Source: Labia minor (lineage: Eukaryota > Arthropoda > Insecta > Dermaptera > Spongiphoridae). Taken from it: a DNA stretch of 64,000 nt. The DNA is taken from the NCBI GenBank assembly GCA_963082975.1, contig OY720348.1, positions 75,479,719-75,543,718 of the forward strand. Reading direction: 5' to 3'. A program made the translations under genes and the position numbers. Below, one piece after another: positions 23,022-33,860 of the stretch. Under the pieces are notes generated by a model that was given only the letters and a program-made list of their open reading frames with translations, did no database searches and was not told the DNA's origin. Within the stretch, counting starts at the first letter, position 1, and each line of letters opens with the position of its first letter.

Positions 23022-23259
23022 CGTGATTCTCAACCTTTTTTTTTACCGCGGCACACTTTTATAAAAATTTGGCGGCACACAAAGAAAAACATAAGTGTAA
23101 AAGTTTACCATATTGAAAAAAAGTGGTCCCAAAAACGGTTTACCTTTTTTTTTTTTTTTTTAAGAACCAAATTGATAAAATTTAGAAAAAAAGTCGGAAA
23201 TGTTTAAGAGCCTCTTTACATTTGTAATAATCTCGCGGCACAGTGGTTGAGAATCCCTG
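23022..23259. mobile_element. hAT element, family 6
   Basis: The exact 8-bp duplication ACCTAGAT (23014-23021, 23260-23267) bounds an element whose reverse end reads CAGGGATTCTCAACCACTG and whose left end reads CGTGATTCTCAACC with GCGGCACAC inside. The left first bases differ from the CAGTG norm. It is non-coding. Confidence 0.88.
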
Positions 23260-23545
23260 ACCTAGATAATGAAAACTCCTTTCAATTTGATCAAGAGAAA
23301 AAAAAATTGAAGAGAAAGAAGTATAAATCACATAGTCAAGTACTACATTGAGATTGAGACGTCGCTGATTTAATAAATATTTTTCATCTGACGCCTTCAA
23401 GTCGAGGGTTTCTCTCCAAAAGATCAGCTGTCGCTCGTTTTGGGACAACTAATGAATTTTTGATAGATGGGTCACTCCGTTTGCCCCTCATCCTATCCTC
23501 CACCTCTGCCTCCACCCCAACCCATATGTCGATACGTATAAAAAA

Positions 23546-23603
23546 GGTTTTTTTGTCTGCACATTGCTCAGAATTTAAATATTTTTGCATATCTAGAATC
23601 CAA
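23546..23603 (+). repeat. short repeat R1, copy 1
   Basis: GTTTTTTTGTCTGCACATTG, GCTCAGAATTTAAATATTTT, GCATATCTAGAATCC. The same words occur at 44840-44918 and, inverted, at 24342-24416. Copies lie 15 to 115 bp from HINE-A copies 7 and 10, so R1 may be a target or part of a composite unit. Confidence 0.65.
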
Positions 23604-23718
23604 CGAATTTTTTATGTGTCTGTATGTTTGTCTGTTCGGAAAATTGTGATGTTATATGCTCAAAATTGGATGAATCAATTACTAGGAAATTACATCATAA
23701 TTCTCTTTTATACCTCTT

Positions 23719-24325
23719 TTTTACTATCTCGCCAGAGATAGTATTGCGATCATGAAAATTTTCGATGTCAAGATTTTGATGTTTTTATAAGTTTTGAAGG
23801 TTCCTGAATCATTTTCACTATGATTGAGAAAAATGTATGTATGTGTGTGTATGCGTGTATGTATGTAGACAAGATTACGCAAAAAAAATCATGAAATTTG
23901 GTATACGGGCATTATTCAAAATTCGTAGTTTTCTTTCAACTTCTGAGAAATGTAGCTCTACCGGAAGAGGGTCATTACCTACAACGTTTTGAATTTTTTT
24001 CCTCTAAAGTGCCCATAAAAATAAAGATATATGTTTGATAATTTTTCACATGATTAAAAATTGTATAAAACTGCTATATATAGAATTTCAGCTTGATTGA
24101 ATCGCTGAAAGTACCAGAATTAATTTTTTAACACTGCAAATCTCACGCGCCAACACGTGACGTGGTGCCATCAACAAAGAGCCAAAAATGCGCTAGTTTA
24201 ATAACTATTATCTATTAATTTTAATTTATAATTGATAATTAATTAAATTTAATATAAATATAATATATTATGATATTTAATCCAATTCAAATTGCGAAAT
24301 AGTCGAGTGGAGTCACTCCAGCTTA
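23719..24325 (-). mobile_element. HINE-A copy 7
   Basis: Complete reverse copy. It has a perfect 3' hairpin (ACTATCTC GCCA GAGATAGT, 23723-23742), the TG/TATG microsatellite, and the 5' end GAGTGGAGTCACTCCAGCTTA. A short deletion removes the AACGGTTTGAGC part next to the microsatellite (ACGCAAAAAAAATCATG). Confidence 0.88.
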
Positions 24326-24341
24326 TATAACATAGAAAGTC

Positions 24342-24416
24342 AATTTTGGATTCTAGAGAAGTGAAGAACCTGAAGATATGCAAAAAAATTTATATTCTGA
24401 GCAATGAACAGAAAAA
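24342..24416 (-). repeat. short repeat R1, inverted copy
   Basis: Reverse complement of the R1 words (GGATTCTAGAG, GATATGCAAAAAAAT, TATTCTGAGCAATG). With the copy at 23546 it brackets HINE-A copy 7 in inverted orientation. Confidence 0.6.
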
Positions 24417-25335
24417 GATTTATTTGCAAATATATATCTGTTTAATAAATTATCTTGTGTGATGTGATATTAATAAAAAAAATACTAAATTGTGTATATA
24501 AATTTAAAAATTAAACTATTAGAATTTGTATAAATTGTAAATCAAGTAATCAATCATATGCAATTAAAGTATAAATTTTTTAAAATCCACTTCTGAATTA
24601 TGAGTTCATTTATAATACTTTAATTTTAATCGTAATATTAAAATCGGGGTATTATTTGAGAATATTTAGAATAAAATTAGATTTTGATAAATTTGTAAAA
24701 AAAATCACATTAATAATACACTATTCGTATATTTATAATTAGAAGCTCTCTCTCTCTCAGACGGAAAGTGTTCTAGCCAAATTTAGAAATTTAGATGCCT
24801 CATGCAACATGAATGGATAAATGAATTGGACTACGAGAGGAGATAATTTATAAGTTCCTTCTAATCTTAGGAGAATATCAATGCAGTTTCATGCCAAATC
24901 AGACAATATTAGAATAAATCTAATCTCGCTAATTTAATTCAATATTTCTGTACAAGAATTATTTAGAGTTTAAATTAGAATGTATATAAATTAATATAAG
25001 GAAAATTTGTATTTGTTTAAATTTTAATACAATGAATCAATCAATTGTAAATTAAATATATAGTTTGCGGATCACATCATTAGAAAAGTGAGAAAGGTAA
25101 ACAAGGTTGGTTGGTTGTGGGGAGACCAATTGAGAAACCATCAGTGGGTAGACTAAAATTAATGGAAAACTTGAACAAGATAGAAGAGAATGGAAGATGG
25201 ATGGAAGTGGAATTTTAATTTAAGAATTATTAACCAACTTATTTGTCGAATAATAATTATTATTCCAGATGGATATCAAACATCGAATTCATAGAAGTAA
25301 TAAAGTAGTGTGGGTAAGAGGGAGTTGGTACTTAC

Positions 25336-25467
25336 AGTGGACGGAGAGTGTTGCTCGGGCGGTGGCACTACCGACGAGATTCTCACCATGACAGATGTAG
25401 GTACCTTGGTCCTCTGGGGTTGCCTTTTCGATTCGTAGAGATTTATCTTCAAGGATATGAGTTCGAC
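25336..25467 (-). CDS. robo: robo exon: second half of Ig3
   Basis: This 132-bp exon follows acceptor GATGTGTATTTTCAG and ends at donor CCACT followed by GTAAGTACC. The peptide is RTHILEDKSLRIEKATPEDQ, then GTYICHGENLVGSATARATL and SVH. It gives the F-strand cysteine of Ig3 in the DxGxYxC pattern (DQGTYIC). It is phase 1 at both ends; the last T plus CG of the next exon gives Ser at the Ig3/Ig4 linker, where Drosophila has Ala. The following intron of 20.8 kb is the largest that is fully visible. No alternative exon for the same half-domain was seen in either flanking intron. Confidence 0.94.
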
Positions 25468-26809
25468 CTGAAAATACACATCAAGAATTAATAAAGAAAT
25501 CTTTCGGTTAACTTGACTTGACTATTAGCGCCCAACGTTTTTCGTTGAATATGAAGCAATTAATCCATAAACTTTATCAGACTTATAGAAAAATTATTTT
25601 ATTCTATTTAGTCCATGAGAAAAACGTTATTCTATAAAAATTTTTTATATTTATATTATTTTATTCTTTTTAGTGCAATTTTAATATGATAAATTTATTT
25701 AACAAGAGAAATAGAAAAGATGAAGTTATACGAAAATTTGCAAATTGAATCAAACAAAAAAATATATTAATCTTCTAAAATTGATTTTATGTATTTATGT
25801 TAAGTAAATGTTATTAATGAATAATAATTTTATATTATATTTATAAATAAATAATTAATATTGATTATCTATCTCAAATGAAAGTTGATGAAAAATCGAT
25901 TTCAATTTGTCATAAGAGCGAACAAACAGACAGACAAGAAGAGAAGTTGATATAATAATTTAATAATAAAGAGAAAAAATAGGAGAGAAGTAAGTATATA
26001 TATATATATATTATTAAACAAATCGATTATAATGGTATACAGAAAAAATATTAAATTTCAAAAATTAAAAGTTTAAAAATAAATTAAGTTTTTTCTTAAG
26101 ACAAAGATTGGAAAGAAAAATAAATAAAAAAAAATATTTTAAAGTGATTATATAAAAAAAATTAAGTAAATTGAAATATTTTAAATAACTATTATTTTAT
26201 TTGTAATTATTTTATTATTGAATTAAACATATTATAATAGTATAATATATTAATTAGTGTTTCCGGAAATTTTTATTTTAAGTTATAGTTGATACGAAGT
26301 GCAATTTCTCTTTTCTATTTTTAATTTGATTTGAAATTGCACTTTTCAAAAAAAAATTAAAAAAAAATACGGCAGAGATGCTCTTAAGTTTAAACATTTA
26401 AAGACTACCCTCCCTCAACTCATGTTTATTTTTTTTCTTTTGTAACAAATTGTTAAATAAATCTTAGATTAATCGAAAATAGAATAAATACTGAATGCAG
26501 AGACAAATATTAAATAAGAAAAGAATAATGATGAAAACTCATATATTTAGTTCAAAAAATGAAAGGGGAAAATAAAATATATATGTATATTTTAGATAAG
26601 TATCTAAAGAGAGAATATAGATAATATAGATAAAAATTTAATTTAAATAATAATGATAATAATAATTTTTAACTTTTTAATGAAATTTAATTGGAATTTC
26701 AAAGTGTGTACCTTTCTACTCGTATATTTAATAATTTACTTTTTTCTAAACATGTAAAAAAATATGTCGAATAAGAGTAAATAATAATTTTACTTAATTA
26801 GAAGAAATA

Positions 26810-26810
<1 letters not shown>

Positions 26811-26845
<35 letters not shown>
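26811..26845. repeat. TA microsatellite
   Basis: An uninterrupted alternating TA tract of 35 bases. Several shorter ones occur elsewhere (for example 31304-31321, 41537-41562, 59568-59583, 59727-59744). Confidence 0.95.
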
Positions 26846-26849
<4 letters not shown>

Positions 26850-26919
26850 TTATAGGTTTCCGTGAAAAAGTTTAGATTATAAGAAATTTTTTCAGGGTTG
26901 TTTTACGTTTGCTGATTCT

Positions 26920-27000
26920 CAGTGGCGCACGGACGAGCAGGTCCTTAGTTCAGTATGTATAGTGCGAGTGTCCAGGATATTTCGAAGTCTCACACCACTG
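26920..27000. mobile_element. possible 81-bp hAT-like element
   Basis: Starts CAGTGGCGCACGG and ends CACACCACTG, giving a short inverted pair CAGTGG(C/T)G. No 8-bp duplication is visible, so the call is weak. Confidence 0.3.
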
Positions 27001-28230
27001 TAAGTACCTATTCAATCAACCCAAAAATTACTATATCACTCCTGGTAACTCAGACTAAGGCCCAGAATCCCAAAACTCGCTTCAGTTACCTTTCTTAAAA
27101 ATGACGCCAAAATGAGCGCCAAAACGACAAAAATCAAGTTACATAGTGAAAACAAACCGGAAAAACTTACATATATATTTGGTAAAGAGGCAGAGCAGAT
27201 TATTATAAAAATCCTCCACAAATTTCTTGCATAGATTTTTTTTTATATTAATTTAAACATTGAATGAATTAAGAATTTTTTCTATTAGTATAACGTTACG
27301 ATCTGTTTCCAAATGAGCCGGGAGAGATGAGAGGATAAAAGAAAAGAGAAAAATTTCGATTCAAAGACCGAAGAACTCAAGTAAGATAATCATCACCGTT
27401 TGAAATGGGATAATTCCAATTTAGTTCTCATCCATAATTTTCTTTTCATTTTCAATGATAAATATTCTTTTCAACAGGTAACAGTTATATATAACATATA
27501 TATTCGTAATAACCATAGATAAAGCTATTTTTATCATAATTTAAAACAAATTATAATGAATTAAAAAACACAAATCAAATTAAAAACTTGTACAATTTCA
27601 ATTTATAAATTTCACATGGAAATTAGTTTGTGTAGGTAGTGGTTTATTAAAAATCTTAAAAAAACCCAGGGTGGTCCTCGTAGGTATAAAAACCAATAAA
27701 CAGAAAAACAAGTTCTTAAGCTATTAACTATATTTTCTATAAAGCCTTTTTTTCATAAATTAATGGTCAATCTTGAAATTATTGATATTTTATTAAAAAT
27801 AGGGAAAACGAGGCCGAGAAAGAACGCGTCAATGTTAAGTGGGGGAGTTGGGAACGAGAATGGTAATCAAAAAACACAAAACAGAAGCTAAATGAAATCT
27901 TGGAAACAACCATTATGATCTGTTTTTGAATATTGTATTTATCTAGAATTATCAGCGAACAAGAAAGTATATACTTATATATAAATATATATAGAAAGGA
28001 AATTTTAATGGTTGAAGGTAAATAAATCGTTTTAGTTGGCATGTTGTTTAATCAACTATACTCCATCCGGGGGGAGGGGGGGGGGAGATTTGCTATTTAC
28101 AAGCAATATCTTTTTGACCTTTCGATATATGAATTACCCGAGAAGGGATTCCAATAAAATTTAATCATTTATCTGAACATAATTATTTTTACAGAAAACA
28201 CTTTTCAAAATGCTTTACATTATTATATTA

Positions 28231-28881
28231 GGTGCTTGCATGTATTCTGATCATTTTTCCCTTTAAAAAGGCATTTATATATTCAGAAAAATTGGTACAA
28301 CATATATTAAACAAAATGTTTTCCAACATTTTCTTCAATTTTTATCAATCTTTCTTGCAACATGGCCATATTGTGTCGAAAGAACGATGTTGGCAGCGAT
28401 CCAATCATCGATCCATTTTCGTCCTACCAAATCATGCTGCATCAATAAGAATAATCAGAAGGCGCTATGCCTGGTGACTGAAGCACATCTTCCTATTCGA
28501 GCTGCAATATTTTTGGTCCTCCAGGCAGTTGTTTGTCATTGACATTAAAATCATCACTTTTAAATCAGTGAAACCAACAGGGACAATTGGGATATGACGG
28601 AGCAGCATCACCATAAGTTTCTAAAAGTGTTTGATGAGCTTCGGCAGCAGATTTCTTCAAATAAAACAAAAGTATTGAATGTCGAAAAAATAAAGTAATT
28701 CTGAACGTTCCATGATTAGCGTCTTTATACACTGAATAACTAAATAATACTAAATGGAAAACTGTTATTTTATATAGAGAAATTTCAAAACTATCGAAGT
28801 TAATAGTTAGGGTAGTTTGTTTGCATTGATACTTTTCAACTTCACCAATAGATGCCATTGATCAAAATACATGCAAGCACT
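28231..28881 (-). mobile_element. internally deleted mariner with N- and C-terminal transposase pieces
   Basis: Ends GTGCTTGCATGTATTCTGAT and the complement of ATCAAAATACATGCAAGCAC are inverted; TA flanks both sides. On the minus strand, SAAEAHQTLLETYGDAAPSY is the helix-turn-helix part of mariner transposase, directly followed after a stop by FKSDDFNVNDKQLPGGPK. Next comes APSDYSY (third catalytic Asp region), WIDDWIAA-like and LQERLIKIEENVGKHF from the C terminus. The catalytic centre is deleted and several frames are needed. Fragments of the same family lie at 433-601 and 60781-60850. Confidence 0.9.
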
Positions 28882-30643
28882 TAATAATATAATTATAATA
28901 ATAAGGATAGTAATATAATTATAATAATAAGGATAATAATTATTTAAAAATATTATATTTTATAATTAAATTTAGAAATTAGTTTAAATTAGAATTTATA
29001 ATTGTTTTTAAAATATATGTACTTAAATTAAGGAAAAATACGATTTCTCTATTGTAATATATGTTAAATTTACATTAAAATACTGTTATTTAATTAATTT
29101 AAATTCAAAAATATGTAATTTACAAAAATTAATAATATATATTTATAAATTTAATGAATAAAAAATTAAAATTAAAATTTTTGAAATACTTATGTTTTTT
29201 TTATTATTTATTTTCGGAAGGTCTGTCGGTTCATTTAATGGTTCAAACTTCTACCTTGAACACCTTGTAATTATTATAAATATCTACTTTATTGACCATT
29301 TGAAGGGCGGCAATTGCCTGAATAGGATGGTCATTTTAGACCTACGTATTTATCCATTTATACACCTGATGAATTTTAGATGCGTCGTCATCTTAATTCG
29401 CTTACAGACACGTAGTAGTACTAACGGAACCATTACATCCAGTCGCGTTGTAATTCTTTTTTAATTTTTTTTGTATATCTTTCGAACTTACGATTTATTA
29501 CTTTACTGAAGATTGCCTAAATTACTCTGTATGGTCTTCTCTCTCTCAATGTATAAAAAAATCCCTTAAAAAATCCCCCCCCCCCTTCATATACTGAAAG
29601 GGCACATTGCTATAACTTTTATTTTATTTTATTATTTTATTTTTTTGAATTAATTTAAGTTTAAGTGATTGTTTTCTAATTCTTTAAATCTGTTTTGAAA
29701 CATTTATAAAATATAATTTTTAGAGAAATGATACCCACAGAAACATGAATGATTTCAATATCTAGGATTTTTTTAATTTAAATTTAATATATAATTTTTA
29801 ATGTAAATTGAGTTAATTATGTGAAACTTGTAAAATGTTTTATAAATTCCTAGATTTATTTAATTCTACAGGATTATTATTAGTTGAAGAAAAAATTCTA
29901 ATAGAAATATCTTTAAAATCTAAGTTTAATTAAAAATAATTTTGTTTAAAATAATCATCCTATATATATTATATGCAACAATATTAAATTTTTCATTTGC
30001 AAAATATTTTCTCCAGACTTTTGCTTTTGTTTATTATAATTAGTGTAAAAGTTATGAGTGTCTTACACTAGTGTAGTGTAACTTTTTGACACTTTGCACT
30101 TCAATTTCTGACAGCTCATTCAAAACTGCTTTCTATTCGGCTGAAAAATACTTTTAGGTTCAAGTATTAAGAGGCAAAAAAAAAACAAATTTATTAACAA
30201 AGAAAATAAAGCAATGAGCAATTACCCAGTTATTAACAGTTTTTTTTCAGTGATTGACACTTAAGGTTCCAGTCTTTGACCATACATCAAAGTTGTAGTC
30301 ACTTACTTGTCGGACAAGGAGAGGTAATATGTGAAACAATGGGAAATATGTGAAACAATGTTACACCAAGAAAAGACCAGCAAATCTTCGGGTTCAGGTC
30401 ATTTCCACAGTTGTTCGACTGGTGCCATCAAAGAGAAGGGCCATCTAAATAATAGCAGGGCAATGCGTCGTTACATTAGCAATCAATTCTAAAAATTTTT
30501 AAAGAGTTTTTTTAAGAAATAAATGAAACTGCCAAACACTAGTTTTTCAGTTTTTGCAGTCCACCAAATGACAATGAGGATAAATTACTTTTCAAAATGA
30601 GGGACAAACAAAATTTTGGAGCATAATTAAATATAACCATAAA

Positions 30644-30893
30644 TGAGGCCTTCACCGCCAGAACGGCCTAACCCACATTTTTCACTTTTTTGCTTTTATG
30701 CGGTTTGGCGGTTTAGATTTCTATTCAATCATGAAATCCAGGGTAGTACATGTGCTGAAATCTAGCGATAAAAACGAGAAGGTTGCTTAGGCTGCTACGG
30801 CATTTTAAAATATAAGTTACGAGGATAATGTTAAGACATCAAAACAAAAAAGTGAAAAATGTGGGTAAGGCCGTTCTGGCGGTGAAGGCCTCA
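30644..30893. mobile_element. 250-bp miniature element with near-perfect 49-bp inverted ends
   Basis: Ends TGAGGCCTTCACCGCCAGAA and its inverted partner match over about 49 bp with one mismatch (GGCCTAACCC against GGCCTTACCC). Both sides carry AATATAACCATAAA (30630-30643 and 30894-30907), an exact 14-bp direct repeat. The interior is unique and non-coding. I do not recognise the superfamily: hAT gives 8, mutator-like 9 to 11, mariner 2. Confidence 0.85.
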
Positions 30894-31232
30894 AATATAA
30901 CCATAACCATAAACATAAGTGTATTCGGCCATTACAGTTGGCAGGTGTCTTTTGTTTGATGGTTCACTGTCATACACTGTATATATAATATATTATAATA
31001 TAATATGTTATATTGTAAACATTTGTTTAATCATAATTTTGGAGTCGATTTATAAATTTTGTGTCCTTTTAAAGACAAATATACCTACAGAGGAATGTTG
31101 TTCGTTGATTTTACAAATAAACAGTTTTCTATTGTTTATGATAAAATAAATATTCAACGTTCATTAAAAATACTTTAACAAATATCACCGTAAATATATT
31201 TTTTTATTTTAGGTAAGTAAAATTTACTATTT

Positions 31233-31248
31233 CGCGCGCGCGCGCGCG
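31233..31248. repeat. CG dinucleotide run
   Basis: Sixteen bases of alternating CG in otherwise AT-rich intron. Such a tract can take up Z-DNA form and is rare in genomes that methylate CpG. Confidence 0.9.
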
Positions 31249-31592
31249 TTCATGTGTTAATTTTAATGATAAACACCTTCTCTCCATTTTGCAAATGACA
31301 TATTATATATATATATATATAATCTTATTTAACTTTGTTTAATTAGGAATGTACTATATATATGTATATATCAAAGATGATTTTCTTAAAAGGTAGAGCT
31401 TAATAAATAAACACGGAGTGAAGAGGGCCGATTGCCACTTCACTTAACGCGCACAAGAATGGAGATTTCGCGCTCTGAGTAAGGACAAATGGATGAGCCA
31501 TTTTATAAATGTTAAAAGCTGAAGTCATCTTGGGATATGCTAAAGAAAACAGCCCCTGGGAGGTGGGAAAGGAAAGGCTGGAACATATGTTA

Positions 31593-32198
31593 GTATCTAG
31601 TCAGAGCTAGTATTGCGATCACGAAAATTTTCGATGTTGAGATTTTGATGTTTTTATACGTTTTGAAGGTTCCTGAATCATTTTCACTAAGGTTGAGAAA
31701 AATGTCTGTCTCTCTCTCTCTCTGTGTGTGTGTGTGTATGTAGACAAGATTACACGAAAAGGGTTTGAGCTAGAATCATGAAATTTGGTACATGCGCATT
31801 ATTCAAAATTCGGAGTTTTCTATCAACTTTTGAGAAATGTAGGTCAACCGGAAGAGGGTCATTACCTACAACGTTTTGAATTTTTTCCTCTAAAGTGACC
31901 GTAAAAATAAAGTTATAGGTTTGATAATTTTTCACATGATTAAAAATTGTATAAAACTGCTATATATAGAATTTCAGCTTGATTGAATGGCTGAAAGTAC
32001 CAGAATTAATTTTTTAACACTGCAAATCTCACGCGCCATTGTGCCATCAACAAAAAGCCAAACATGCGCTTGTTTAATAAATATTATTTATTAATTTTAA
32101 TTTATAATTTATAATTAATTAAATTTAATTTAAATATAATCTTTTATGTTATTTAATCCAATTCCAATTGCGAGATCGTCGAGTGGAGACACTCCACC
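31593..32198 (-). mobile_element. HINE-A copy 8, left arm of an inverted pair
   Basis: Reverse copy from AGCTAGTATTGCGATCACG to GCGAGATCGTCGAGTGG and GGAGACACTCC. Its microsatellite is TCTC/TGTG rather than plain TG. It shares this, the AGGTCAACCGG variant and the GATTACACGAAAAGGG variant with copy 9 and with no other copy, so 8 and 9 are a recent duplicate pair. Confidence 0.87.
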
Positions 32199-32693
32199 AT
32201 TTACATTGAACTTGGATTGTCTATTTACCGGTATCATGAAATGATTGTATACCATATTTGGATTAGATAAGTGTCAAGGTCAAGTGCGTGGGCTGTTATC
32301 TCAAGGCAGGGAAAAGTAGTTATTTTTCTTTTTTCCCCTAAGATAATGAATTTACACCCAAAGGGTCAACAATTCAAGGTTCATATTGCTTTTTATAGAA
32401 GAGGAGAAACAATTCTTTTAAATCTTGCAATGTTTATAGCAGCCATCTGTTAGACACGAAAGGGGAATGGAGAAGTGAAGGAGAATCAAATCGTCTGAAA
32501 CTGAAATGACCACCTGAGTCATACATTCGATCTCCCTCCACTCTCTTATATACATTCGTTAGTTTTTAATCACTCCATCTTAATGATTCTTATCTTTTCG
32601 ATTTATAAAATCTAGCTATAAATATTTGGGTTATTAATTAAAATATATATTAATTTAATTAATTAATATATCTATTTATTAAATAAATAAATA

Positions 32694-33161
32694 AAAGTTG
32701 GAGTGTCTCCACTCGACTATCTCGCAAATTTGAATTGGATTAAATAACATAATATATTATATTTAAATTAAATTAATTAAATTATAAATTAAAATTAATA
32801 AATAATATTTATTAAATCAGCGCATTTTTGGCTCTTTGTTGATGGCACCACGTCACGTGTTGGCGCGTGAGATTTGCAGTGTTAAAAAATTAATTCTGGT
32901 ACTTTCAGCGATTCAATCAAACTGAAATTCTATATATAGCAGTTTTATACAATTTTTAATCATGTGAAAAATTATCAAACATATATCTATATCTTTACGG
33001 TCACTATAGAGGAAAAAATTCAAAACGTTGTAGGTAATGACCCTCTTCCGGTTGACCTACATTTCTCAAAAGTTGATAGAAAACTTCGAATTTTGAATAA
33101 TGCGCATGTACCAAATTTCATGATTCTAGCTCAAACCCTTTTCGTGTAATCTTGTCTACAT

Positions 33162-33194
<33 letters not shown>

Positions 33195-33314
33195 CAGACA
33201 TTTTTCTCAACCTTAGTGAAAATGATTCAGGAACCTTCAAAACGTATAAAAACATCAAAATCTCAACATCGAAATTTTTCGTGATTGCAATACTACCTCT
33301 GTCGAGATAGTAAA
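32694..33314 (+). mobile_element. HINE-A copy 9, right arm of an inverted pair
   Basis: Full copy from AGTTGGAGTGTCTCC to ACCTCTGTCGAGATAGTAAA, with a CACA/GAGA microsatellite (about 33163-33199). It lies 495 bp from copy 8 in opposite orientation and is nearly identical to it. It ends 411 bp from the robo Ig3a donor site. Confidence 0.88.
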
Positions 33315-33725
33315 ATTTTGGTATGGTTTAGAACAACTAATCTTGAGAAGAATGATGGCTCAAAACCCACCAACTTTAGAAAAATTTAAAATATAAAATG
33401 TTCTATTAATTTAAATAAATGAAAGTGACTTCAGTTGTACTTAAATTAGTATTCTTCTAGTATTTAATCTTATCATTTATTTTATGAAAATTGCAAAATC
33501 TCTTAAAAGTTTAATTGAGAGGATATTATTTAATTATTTTTTTTAATTAATTGTCAATATTATTATTATATATTAAATTAATTAATAATAAAAAAAAAAT
33601 GATCCATAAATTACATGCTTGAATAGAATAAGAAATCAATGTTTTTATATTCAATTTATTCTAATTTTTTGATCGATTTTAGATCAGTCACGAATTTTAA
33701 GTAAAAATCATTATAATGGACTTAC

Positions 33726-33860
33726 CAATTGGCATTTTATCGTCTGCACGATGCCAAAGTATGTGAGGAGTAGGATCACCACCGATCACGCATTCAAAAT
33801 GTGCCGATTCCCCTTCGAGAACGCTAGCATCAGCTGGAGTTTTCTCGACAAATGGTTTTA
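33726..33860 (-). CDS. robo: robo exon: first half of Ig3
   Basis: This 135-bp exon follows acceptor TTTTTTTGATTTTAG and ends at donor ATTG followed by GTAAGTCC. The peptide KPFVEKTPADASVLEGESAH leads into FECVIGGDPTPHILWHRAD, with the B-strand cysteine and core tryptophan of Ig3. The VKP start and GGDP motif match Robo Ig3 closely. Entry and exit are both phase 1; the terminal G joins GT of the next exon as Gly (MPIG then RTHILED). About 410 bp beyond its donor (33314) ends one arm of a large inverted repeat made of two HINE-A copies (31593-33314), which could fold in the pre-mRNA. Confidence 0.94.

Larger units (their letters stand above)
4535..25335 (-). other. robo: robo intron between Ig3b and Ig4 exons (20.8 kb)
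   Basis: A phase-1 intron packed with repeats. Stretches in which I recognise nothing beyond AT-rich sequence, short A/T runs and small TA microsatellites are 4760-5212, 5334-5950, 6543-7411, 7736-7994, 8193-8332, 9561-9824, 10966-12028, 12807-12928, 13727-14172, 14731-14888, 15491-15649, 15776-16831, 17525-18219, 20521-21248, 22168-23013, 23268-23545 and 24417-25335. GC-richer islands at 8985-9300 and 10013-10310 match nothing I know and are discussed as findings. Confidence 0.85.
25468..33725 (-). other. robo: robo intron splitting Ig3 (8.3 kb)
   Basis: A phase-1 intron. 25468-26810 and 27001-28228 are AT-rich with nothing recognisable; a pure TA run lies at 26811-26845. 28884-30629 has no identifiable element, though 30320-30480 is less AT-rich and contains the 16-base unit AATATGTGAAACAATG twice (near 30327-30361). 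30908-31592 contains a CG dinucleotide run (31233-31248) and a short TA run. The mobile elements are listed separately; the intron ends with an inverted HINE-A pair beside the Ig3a exon. Confidence 0.85.

Noticed and set aside
29192-29464. 90-codon plus-strand frame
   Set aside because: Low-complexity hydrophobic translation of AT-rich sequence without a recognisable family or splice context.
31750-31935. 61-codon frame, nearly identical to one at 32964-33149
   Set aside because: Both are translations of the conserved non-coding block of HINE-A. Their similarity reflects the duplicated element, not a gene.
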